Assembly (NCBI RefSeq): GCF_030867145.1
Contig: NC_134434.1
Location: 8,246,001 to 8,310,000 of the forward strand
Length of the DNA: 64,000 nucleotides
Reading direction: 5' to 3'
From: Opisthocomus hoazin
Taxonomy: Eukaryota > Chordata > Aves > Opisthocomiformes > Opisthocomidae
Numbering within the stretch: the stretch's first letter is position 1; each line of letters begins with the position of its first letter. A program made the translations under genes and the position numbers. A model generated the notes under the pieces. That model saw only the letters and a list, made by a program, of their open reading frames with translations. It searched no databases and had not been told where the DNA came from. Shown here in pieces: positions 36,601 through 47,200 of the stretch.

Positions 36601-39600
36601 GGCTGTGTGTGCTTCCGGGCACCGCGACACAAGAACAAGCCAGCAAGAAGGAAGGATCAGTCGACCACCACGTAAACAACACAGCGGGCTGGGCAGAACA
36701 GGCCAGCAAGAAGGAAGCCAGCTGCACGTGGGTGGCAAACTGAGGCTCTGAAACATCACCATCGGCTCGGCACCCACAGCCCCCTCCACCGCCTGCTTCC
36801 CTGCTCCGGGCCTGCCTTCCCTGCCTCAGCTCCCCTGCTCTTGTACCTGGCGGATGGGCTCCGGGATCCGGTACCTGCAGCAGGACCTCACTAGGCGCAC
36901 GGCTGTCTCCAGGCACACCCTGTGACCCACAGAGACATAAAGTGGCCTATAGCTGTTCCTGGAGCTACGCAGGACCTGTGCATTCAGAAACAAGAAAGAT
37001 CGAATACTTAAGAGGCTTATTTTAACAAATACAGAGTGGCAGACAAATTATAAGCCAGCCAGCTGCCTTCAGAAGGTGGGATGGTGGCTCTGTGTTCGGT
37101 AACTCCCACCCTTTTTGATCTGCTTCTTCCCAGATGCGCTTCTGGACCCCCTGCTCCCTCCCCAGACACCTCATGCTGCTCTGGGAAGCAGCGAGACTTG
37201 CTAACACAGACGATGTTGAGATAACACCAGACGCAGGACGTTTCTCCCACCTGCCCGTTTCCCGCACAGCGCTCTTCCGAGTCATGCGCTCCCATGCTGC
37301 ACCCTGGCAAGCTGGTAGGGACCTGGCACCTCTCCGTGACCGGGGTTCACAAACGGGGGTGCCGGAGCATGGCACCTCAGATGCCGCAGCCACGGACATG
37401 AGCATAACCAACACCTGAACTGTCGACTCTTTCTACAAATGCTTGCGCTCGCAGGCAGGGGAAAGCAGTGTTACTGGTACCCATGCACACCGTGTCTTCC
37501 CGAACTAAGGTCATCGAGACAGTCCCACCATAGAGACAACATCCTCCAGTGCTCCCACCTATGCAGAGCTGGAAGACTTGATGGCCAAGCGAACAGGCAG
37601 CTCCCCGCAGCTTACCGTGCCCAGGACTCTCCCCGAAGTGCCTGTCAGGGGGAACGTATCTCCTTCCCTCTGCAGGGACCGAATCTAGGGATGAGCACAC
37701 ACAAGGTCAGTTGGTTAGGAAGTACTTGTACGCTGCTTGGGATATTAAAGAGTGGAAACAAATTCCCAGCCTGGCCTAACCTGCTCTCTGTGCAGCTCAT
37801 CCCTGACCACACCATCCGTCTGCAGGAGGTTCTTGGCTACCCCAATGCACGGCAGATCTGTCAGGACTCCGAGGTGACAGGCCACGCCAAATCCTGCCAA
37901 CAATGAGCCACTGTAACTGCAGGACACCAGAGAACAGGGCTCTCAAGCAGCAGCACAGGGACCCCAGAGAGCAGGGCTGGCCAGTAAAGTCCTACCTCTG
38001 GGATGGAGCAGGCCATTCCCATCTACAAGAAGCACCTGAAAAAGCAAAAAAAAAAAAGGTTAATTCCTGTGCACTGAGAGCCACTCAAATACGCAAACAG
38101 CAACGCTGGCCCCGTGAGGAAGGAGAAGTCCGTCCCAGTCCTTTTACTTCTCTGTGTCAGGGTCTTCCCGTGGTGCTGTCTACACCCGACTCTCCATGAT
38201 CAGCAGCATGAGCTCTCAGCGGCCGGCAGCGCTCATCATGAGTGCTGCACGCGGGATGGGACTCCCTCTGCCAAGGGGGGCTGGCTGTTCCCAGCTTGGC
38301 ACCCCTGGTCCCCGAGGGACGGGTGACAGTGCTTTGACACCGCCCTGCCCGTCCCACCAGTGGAAAGCAGCCAGCTGCAGAAGAGGGAAGGACACCCTTC
38401 AGCAGTACTGCGCACCCTCACGACACCTCAGCTCGGCACAAAGAAATACGCCACACCTGAGGTTTGAGCCTGGGCTCCTCCTGCTGAAGTCTCTGAACAG
38501 CTTCCACCAGGAAAGGGACCTCTCGGAAGGCCAGGAATCCTGCCACGTATGGGGTGCTCACAGCCACCATCCGGCAGTCCTCGTACAGCACCTGGAAGCA
38601 GCAGGACGGGGCAGAGACAACGACCTCCAGGGCTTATCCCCCTTACTCTCACCTTGTTTAAAATACTCTGCTTCTGGAGCTCTCCCACAAAGCTAAGGCC
38701 ATTGGGTTGGGTCAGTCCGTCACGCAGCCAGAGCAGGGACTGCTGACCGAGGAGGGCTGGACACCACCCACCCTGCCCTGCTAGGGAGCGAGTCCTTCAC
38801 ACAAAACTGGGGCAGCTATTCCAGTGCCCAGCGGAGGACCTCAGAGTGCACCCAGTCAGGGCGTTACCAAAGGGCGCCCGTCTCCACGCAGGGACAGGCC
38901 GCAAGAAACCCTGGGAGGCAGGACAACAGAATGCTCGTGCTGGGCAAGGCAAGAATCAAGGCAGGATTTGAAATCCAGTTCCTCTAAATCCCAGGGGCCA
39001 ATATCACACTTTATTTCTCTATTTGTTATAGGCTTTATTATTAAAGATATTTTTTACACTACTTTGGAAGCTGGGAAAGAGACCCAAAATCTTTATTCAT
39101 TCAAGTAAAGCGACTGTGGGATGTGGGATTCATGGTGGTTTTGAAAAGGCTTTTACGTTGTGTGCTCTACGATGAGCTGATTCCAGAGAGAATTCGCCAA
39201 CAGGACATCTGCTGTCAGAGAGCTACAAACACTTTTGCCTCCTCTCTTGAGCGGCACTAATAACAACGCTCCTTTCTGTCTCCTGGTAGTGGCTGAGATG
39301 GATTATTGTCACTGTAGACCTAAACCAGTCACGAGGAGCTACTGGAGAGAGTCCAGCGGAGGGCTACGAGGATGAGGAGGGGACTGGAGCATCTCTCCTA
39401 TGAGGAGAGGCTGAGGGAGCTGGGCTTGTTCAGCCTGGAGAAGAGAAGGCTGAGAGGGGACCTTAGAAATGCCTCTAAATATCTGCAGGGGGGGGGTCAG
39501 GAGGACGGGGCCAGACTCTTTCCAGTGGTGCCCAGCGACAGGACAAGGGGCAACGGGCACAAACTGAAGCTGAGGAAGCTCCAGCTGAACCCAAGGAAGA

Positions 39601-40695
39601 ACTTCTTCCCTCTGAGGGTGACGGAGCCCTGGCCCAGGCTGCCCAGGGAGGCTGTGGAGTCCCCTTCTCTGGAGATATTCCAGCCCCGCCTGGCCACGGT
39701 GCTGTGCAGCCTGCTGTGGGTGACCCTGCTTGGGCAGGGGGTTGGGCTGGGTGACCCCCAGAGGTCCCTGCCAACCCCCACCATGCTGGGATTCTGGGAT
39801 TTTCTGATTTACCGACTAACCCGCGTGCACACCAATGGTCTCCCTCCACACCTTGCCGGCTCGCAGTAACTCTATGAACCTGCCACGATGAGGAGCCGTG
39901 TTTGCGCCCCATCTCCCTACACGTCTGTCCAACCCCTGGCAGGCAGCTTCTCTCCCGTTTACCTTTCCCGCAGACGGCACGGGCCCGGCTGAACCCACAG
40001 GCGACAACCGAGCAGGGCCCTGCACAGCAGCAGGTAACGCAACTCAGGGAAGTTTTCCGTGAGTGCCCTGGAGTCGCCGCGCACCTGGACGCGAGGCCTG
40101 GACACAAGGCCTGGGCGCGAGGTTACGGGGAGAGGTCAGCGGCCGGCGGTACCTCAAGCGCGGGGTAGCTGAGCACGACCAGGGAAGCGCAGGCGCGGGA
40201 GTCGTCTCCTCTGATGTAGGACAAGTCCACACCTCCCACTCTCTCCAGCCCGGCGAACCCAGGGTCCTGCTGCCACTGCTCCGTGTCCTCCTCCACCACG
40301 CTGGCCTTCAGCTGGGCCTGCTCGCTAGCGAGAGGCCGCGGAGCCGCGCTGAGGGGCTGCCCCCGGCCCCTCACCGCGAACCGAACCCGGCAGGCCCGCG
40401 CTCGGGGGCTCCTCTCGAGGGGGGGACGCGGGAACCCCCCTCCCCGCCTTCTCCGCAGCGCGGGGCACGGTCGTGGGTGAGCGGGGCGGCGGGGGCCCGG
40501 TCGCGCTGGCCCGGTACCGGGGAGTGGGGGGGGGGGGGAGGTAGGGAGCGCGGCCGGGCCAAACCCGGACCCCGCAGCCGCGCGCGGTTGCCATGGCCAC
40601 CACCCCCCCCACACACCTACCCCCCCGCGCATGCGCAGGCCGCGCCGTTACCGTTCCCAGCGCCGGAGCGTGGCGGCGGGCGGCGGCCCCGCCAT
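30623..40695 (-). CDS. ENDOV: Endonuclease V, eight coding exons
   Basis: Exons in transcript order are 40652-40695, 40153-40324, 38457-38591, 37996-38035, 37781-37893, 37616-37684, 36847-36975 and 30623-30703 (stop TAG). All junctions are GT-AG and all phases agree, giving 260 residues; human ENDOV is 282. The enzyme is a Mg-dependent nuclease that in vertebrates cuts inosine-containing RNA one base 3' of inosine and resides mainly in the cytoplasm (family knowledge). The acidic catalytic residues are present: D48 in RVGGVDLS, E96 in FLAFREVPF and D122 in LLVDGNG. They match human D52, E100 and D126 with a constant offset of 4. The wedge motif PYVAGF (Y87) and GFGVACHLGVL are also present. 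The start gives MAGPPPAATLRRWEREQ, aligning with the human N-terminus. Exon 4 is a 40-base microexon. The last intron is 6143 bases, much longer than the others, and the final exon begins ADIRSREYIRK. The C-terminus beyond this is variable in the family, so an extra alternative exon is possible. Confidence 0.93.
39332..39809 (+). mobile_element. CR1 LINE in ENDOV intron 2
   Basis: About 480 bases of the CR1 ORF2 C-terminus and tail are inserted antisense to ENDOV between the exons at 40153 and 38591. The frame 39372-39869 stays open for 165 codons. The element differs from the copies at 17780 and 20550 by only around ten bases by eye. Confidence 0.93.
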
Positions 40696-40960
40696 GGCGC
40701 CGCGCCGGAAGTGCGTGTGCCCCCGGCCCAGCCCGCCGGGAACGCGGGCGCGGCGCGGCCGTTCCGGGCGCAGCGGAGGCGATGCTCGGACAGGAAGGCG
40801 CCTCATGGGGACGCGAGGGCGGCCCGGGCCGGGGCAGCGCGGGGCCGGGGCCTCCGGGGGTGCGGGGCTTCCAGCCGCCCGCCCGTTCTGCCCCGAGGGA
40901 GAGGACGAGGAAGAAGCTGGCGTCGTTTCAAGAGAAACACGGAGTGCAGAAAGCACCCCG
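40080..40960 (-). promoter_or_regulatory. ENDOV: CpG island covering ENDOV promoter and first exons
   Basis: CpG-dense sequence spans ENDOV exon 2, intron 1, exon 1 and about 265 bases upstream of the ATG at 40695. No TATA box is evident, as expected for a housekeeping CpG-island promoter. A 13-base G run sits in intron 1 at 40526-40538. Long + strand frames across the island are composition artefacts. Bidirectional transcription from the island is possible but not shown by the sequence. Confidence 0.7.
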
Positions 40961-41211
40961 CAGCCCGGGGCAATGAGGCTTTTTTGAAAAAATCCTTCAT
41001 TTGTAGCAGGCGGCTTGGGGGTTTGGGGGTTGTCTTCAGGAGTCTCTGCCCACACGTGGAGGCTGCTGTTTCCCCACCCTCCCTCTGCTGCATGATGCTG
41101 TTATGAGTAAAAAATCCCCCTCAAACCCAAAAAACAAGCCCAGAGTCTCCCCCTTCCCCCTGTGTTTGTGCCCCCGGAGCTCCCCGCGTGAGGAGGAGTG
41201 AGGCAGTGGGC
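40696..41211 (-). other. 516-base RNF213-ENDOV intergenic gap
   Basis: This stretch lies between the RNF213 stop codon and the ENDOV start codon, both genes reading leftward. It must contain the RNF213 3' UTR, at least in part, and the ENDOV promoter and 5' UTR. Neither AATAAA nor ATTAAA occurs on the minus strand here. The half next to RNF213 is mixed composition with T runs; the half next to ENDOV is CpG island. Confidence 0.8.
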
Positions 41212-44200
41212 CTAGCTCTCCCACCGCGCCCTTCTGAAAAGTGCGGCCGCTCTCCAGGTGGCAACAGCCTGAGAGAGCAGGATCTCCTCCGGGAACATCT
41301 CCTCCAGCTCCACAGCGAGCTCGGAGTCTTTCGTGTCGAGGTATGCAACAAGCGATTCTTTCAGGCTGGAAAACAAAGAGCAAAAATAGCATTAGTAGAT
41401 GGTGCACAGCAAACTACAGCTGCCAGATAGTATTTTCTGCAGTAGGAACACACCAACATTAAGTGTAGAGGGTTTTAATCCTTCTCATTGCAGAATACAC
41501 ATGTGAAACCGCCAGTCAGCTTTGCAGAGCGGCTAAAGGACCCAGCCAGGGGAGGCCACAGGTCAGTGCCGAGCTGTGCATGTGGAAAGCTGAGCGTGCT
41601 CATGTGAGTGGCTGCAGAAGTGCTCGGCTTAGTGCTCCCAAGCAGCAGCTGCTGGTAGATTCCAGCAGCGTTCCCAAAACAGCTTGTGTAAGAGGAAGAG
41701 GAGTCATGCGCGCCAGAAGCGGGCAGCGTGTCTTAGAACGAGCTGCGCATTCTTAATGTTGACGGCTGTGCTTTGTGTCCAGCAGGACCGCCGTTCGCGT
41801 GCATTTTCAGAGGCAGAGAAGCTTAAGTTAGTAACAACAACCACTGTGGGTTGGTTTACCACAGTCAATCTGTTACCTCCACGTGGGTCTGAATTCATCC
41901 ACAGCGTGGAAACGTCTCAGCTTCAGGATGATCATTTCATGGAGCTCCTGCAGGAATATTTCCAGCCTTGAGTAGACAAGGAAGTTGTTGAGGATCTTGG
42001 CAATCTCTGGACTGAGCTCAGCTTTGTAGTCTGCACTGACGTCTACAAAAGGATCCTAAAAATGCAGTGAGGGGAAAAAAAAAAGAACACCAACCAACCA
42101 TATGCATTTGAGCAACTTAATTTAGAGAAGAGCAAACAGCTGATTAGATGCTGAAGTTATTGGTGTACTTACTCTTTTGAGGCGCAGAAGCTGCTCAGAT
42201 TTGCGGGTAGAGAGAAGTTGCCACAGGGCTATGTTGTGCTTTAGGTGGCATCGTCTAAGGGCCTGAAAGAAAAAAGAACACATAAACAGAGTGAAACTGG
42301 ATGTAAGGAATGTATTTAGGAACCTGTCCACACCCCGCCGTGCCCGTGCAGGTCAAAACTGCAGAGGAGCACAAGCGCAGAGGGCGGTCAGCAGGGAGTT
42401 CATTGAGCCCTTTTAACCTGGGTGTAGAAGCCTGTCTGCAATAGGCTTCTCTCCCCCTCCTCCCCATTTTGCCGGTAATCCATCTTTTTGGTGTCATGAA
42501 AGGGAGTGGGAAAGTGATAGGGCTATGTCACACATACCTGTCCTAACAGTGCCTGTGCCCCCTTCTCAGTAAATGGGCTCTTGTCACACATCGTTAGGAG
42601 ATAAAACCTTCTCTTATCACCACTTTCAAGAGGTAAAGGGGTATTTTCAATCCTGCTCAGCATCAGGCAAGCCAGTGCCACTGAAAGCTGACTCTGAATA
42701 ACTCAAAGTCCTCCCTTTTCTCAGTTCTAGCATTGCAACTAATTACGCTGACACTCCGCTGAGAATTCTCCTTCCTGTGCTGACAGAAGAGCGTGGATCT
42801 GCAGAGAAGAGCTCAGCCTTCTGTGCATCCTGCACCTGACCTTTCTGGAGGGTTTTGCAAGAACCTGCTGAGCATCACAAGCTATCAGATGCTCCCACCT
42901 TGCAAACGCTGGTTGCAGAGGAAGAGAAAATTTCCCCCTCCCGGCTGCTTTGAATACGGTGGGGAGGGAATTCTATCACATACCTTTACAAGCTGAACTT
43001 TTGCTGGGCTTGGAGATTAGGCTGGCTGGATTTAGTATAAAACGGTGCAGATTTTATCCTGTAAGAACAAGAGCTTTGCTCTCAGGACTCACCTGCAGTA
43101 CGTGAGGGTTTGCCTGATCACCCATCTGCAGAACTTTTTCTATGTAGTCTGTCAGGAGCATTTCAGCATTCTCTCCAGCCATGGCCAGGAATCCCAAGGT
43201 AATTTCAGTGATGGACAGAGCATCGCAGACATCGCTGTAAGACTGCAGTTCCCCACTGATCGTGTTCATCACAGAACTGGGGAGAGCACTCTGAAAACCG
43301 TGAAATCAAAGCAGTTGCTAGATTAGATTAGTTTAGAGCCATTCCTTATTGCTGCTCAAGTTGCTAAAGTCACAGAAGATGGCAGAGCCCCAGACTTAGG
43401 AAACCGAAAATGCTCAACTATATCCCTATCCTTCATAAAGCCTGACTGACAAAAGAAGGCCAGTTTGCACATATTCAAGGCACGCTGACAGATTAGCGGA
43501 CAAGCCTTCAGCGCTCAGATGAACAAGGCAAGTGACAGAAGACAAGCCTGATGTTTCTTGGGATGTCAGGGATTGCATGCTCGCCCTGTTTCCTCCAATG
43601 CAGGAACCCACCTGGTCCAGCTTATTTCTGACGTCATTAAACAGCTGTTCGTAATTCCGATCATGTCTGTACACGAGCGCAGGTATTCCCTGTCAGGAAA
43701 GAAACCCATGGTTGTAAAGCTTTGGTAACATTGCTAAGCCTGCTACAGTGCATGCCTGGCTGCAGCAAACACTGCAGGGCTCCAACATCAGCCAAGAAGC
43801 TGTCTGCAGAAAGCACAGCTAGCTGCCTTGTCCTACCGTTAGGGTGATGAGTGGCTTCCCCTGCAGGAACTTGCTGATGACTTGCTGCTGGATCCTCTCC
43901 AGATCAAAGTCCTGCAACGTCTCCCCTCCCTTCTCCATGCTGTACTGGCAGTTGGACAGGATCAGAGGAATCAGGTCTCTCTCAACCTCATAACTGATCA
44001 GGTGCAGGTCAGCCACTTCTGACGGACTGATCAAGTACCTGCAGAAGAGAAAACAGTCTCCATTTAGAGCGAGAAGCCTTTATGAAGCAGGGAAAGCCAA
44101 TTGTGTGGTAGCAGGTAATAAAACAGAGCCAGAAAAGGCCTAGCTGGAATAGCAACGTACCTATCATCTTCTTTGATGTGCTTGTTCACCGAGTGGATCA

Positions 44201-47200
44201 GGTCATTGTGCAGACCGATGAGATAGCTGGCTAAGGCTGTGGAGCAGAGGCCCAGCCCCTGTCGACGTGGCAGAAGGACCTCAAGCTTGCTGTCCAGGGT
44301 CAGTTCAGCATCACAGTAACCTTTAGGAAGCTTAATTTCCCCTGAAATAAAAGGCAGAGAGGACTGCTTGAGGTGGCCCAGAGCCAGCCCACCATGAGCA
44401 AGCCTCTCTGGAGCTGACCCAGGTCAGGAGAAAGTATACAACCTGAAAAAAGCAGTGCTCTTTCCATTACCTATAAGCACTAAAGGAATCAAGTTCAGAT
44501 GAGAATACCATGAGAGGGCAACAAATTCTTCCACTTGCACCTAGATCTTCTCAAACCTTTAACAGCCAAGGTCAGTTTTGAGGATACATCTCAGCATCAC
44601 TGATGGGAGGAACCGGAACGGTCAAAGCGTAGTAGCACAGCAGCACTGTCTGACAGCTAGCAAGCCCTTGCCTCCATCACCCTCAAAACAACAAAGGGAA
44701 AGAAAGGCATTCACCGTTGCTGTCCAGCGAGCTTCTCAGCTTGTTCCAAACAGACAGAAACACATTCACTCTCCTCTGTAACAGGTCCCTCATCACATCT
44801 GAGGAATAACAGAAAGACGAGTCCTTGAAACACCTTTTACTGGCAACACCATGAAACTCTGTAATATAAGAATTTTCAATGCACGCCACTGAACTCTAGG
44901 CAACTATTCAAACAGATCAAGAGAGATAAATAGACATTAAACATTTTTTTAATGTTATCAAATTGAGTCATTTGCTCAGTTTGTTTATATTCGTCCATTA
45001 TCGTCTGCTACTGGCCCAGGCTACAAGGCTGGATGGATCCTTGGTCTGATTCAGCATGACCTTTAAGTACTTTTCCATAAGTACTTAAAACCAGAAGTAA
45101 TTGTAGTTAAGTACAATTGAAGGCGTTGCCACAACATGTCTGTATGCTGCTCGTGAATGGAAGGGAAGAACACCTATTCCACCTCTTAGGCAGGCCCTAC
45201 TCTAGGGCAAAGCTTAAAAATTCAACATACCCACTGCTGCATTCAGCGATTTATCTGGCCTGTCTCTGAGCGGAGTCCCCACCCCTTGTGGACCACCCTC
45301 CTGTGCTTACTTCTCTTTAAAGCCATCTGACAACTTTTCTAAGCAGAACCCCATGGTCAAGGTCTCCTGTTCATTTGGATGGGAGATAAAAGGAAAATAT
45401 GAGCGCTTAAGATTGCAAGCTCAAGAGAGATTTTCACTTTTGTTTTCAACTGGACTGTCCAGTGCTTTTTGTTTTACTAATTACAGTTTTGGCACAGTCT
45501 TCTCACCTGAGAGGGGTTCATTGAGGAAGTTTCTGATCGAGCAGTGCTTGACATCAGCGGTGTTCTGAAATCGCCTCACCAAGTCTCTCTGCAGCGCCAG
45601 AATCTCTGGTAAGAACTTAACCAGCCTCAGCTCTGTCTCCTGGAAGAGGAAAGGGGGCCTATGAGTAAGGTTCTCCTTGGACAAATCAGTTTTGAATACT
45701 TTCATGGAATTACTTTTTAAATGTTTAAAAGAAAAAAAAAAAAAAAGTATTTTACACTTGCAGTTCTCAAGATTATAGAAAGTTATGAGAATAACGACAC
45801 TGTATAATCAAACTTGGTTCAGTCCTGGACAACTGGCTCTAGGTGACCATGCCTGAGTTGGGGCTGGGCCAGATGACCCCCAGAGGCCCCCTCCAACCTC
45901 AACCAGTCTGTGAGCTGGTCTCAGAACACTGCAGCCTCTCACCCCTGTGTCACACCCACCTTCTGCAGAAACTTCCAAAGGACAGGGACGGTGTCCTTGG
46001 CATTCTTTTGCTGGACTACATGGCCCAGGTTCTCCACTGAAATCCTCTTTCGGCAGCTCCACATCTTCGAATGATGTATGTGACTGTCCTTTGGCAGCTG
46101 GGACAGGAAAGTGGCTGGGTCACCGTACACTATTTTCACTACTGGATTGGAAGAAATTCTCTCATCCTCTTGTATTTGTCTGTTTAACTTCAGAAGTTTT
46201 TTATCCAAATCCTGCATTAAAGAAAAAAAACCCCACATATATATCAGAATTGGCATTGTCCTGCCATGTTGAACCTCCACTAGAGCATATTTCCATGATA
46301 GCTTGATGACCAATCAACACAGAAATACGTCAAAGCAGAAGATTAACTGCTAGGGAAGGCATGTACAACACATACTGAAGACAGCTCTTTATACCACAGA
46401 GTTATTCTTTGTTCTCCAACTCATCCAACTCACAGCTCTTCCATTCCTGAGATCTTGTATATGGGGGAAAAAAACCACAGACAGGATTCATTTGGGGTAA
46501 CCATATGCTCACTTGGGCAAATACTTTCAACTGAGCTAAGACATTTCTGCTTTTCCAGCTATACAAAATCACCATAGCACAACTCTAGTCTCAAATACTC
46601 ATTTCCACAGGTAGAATAAAGTTTGCTGACCCTTACAAATCAAAGGTAACCTGCAGTTGTGTCATAGATGGCTTGGCTTCAGGAATAGCTGGGTGAAGTG
46701 TAGCACAGATGTTACAGCAGGTCAGATTTCCAGATAAGTGGGTTTTGAACTGCTCAGCTACTGAAATTTTATACAGCAAATTTCTCACCTCCAATTCAGG
46801 AACAATAATTGTGTTTGCAACAATTGCTTCCCATTTGTTTCTCTTCTGCTTGGTGGAGAGCACATCAAACTGAACTGGCCCTGCAACAGAAATATTTAGT
46901 CTCTTACATCCACAATATTTCAGTTAAAAGAAAGCACAGATTCTTTAAGCTTCCAGATGTGACATCCTTGCAAGTTAGCACGACGAGCCAAGAGCAGTTA
47001 CAGAAGTCCTAGAAGCTAAACGAGTATTTTAGTCTAGCTGGAAGCTGTCGTCCAAACCAGCACACAGTGATTGCAGGTTTTCAGAAGCTTCAGTCCAGCC
47101 GTTCATTTGAATGATGTGGACATTTATACAACTCGTTCATGATCCCAGAAAGGTTAAACAAGTTGTCCAAGGTCAGATCATGATCAATGACAGACCAAAG

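Noticed and set aside
40063-41106. 347-codon + frame across the ENDOV CpG island
   Set aside because: Composition artefact; the minus strand carries well-supported ENDOV exons with matching phases.
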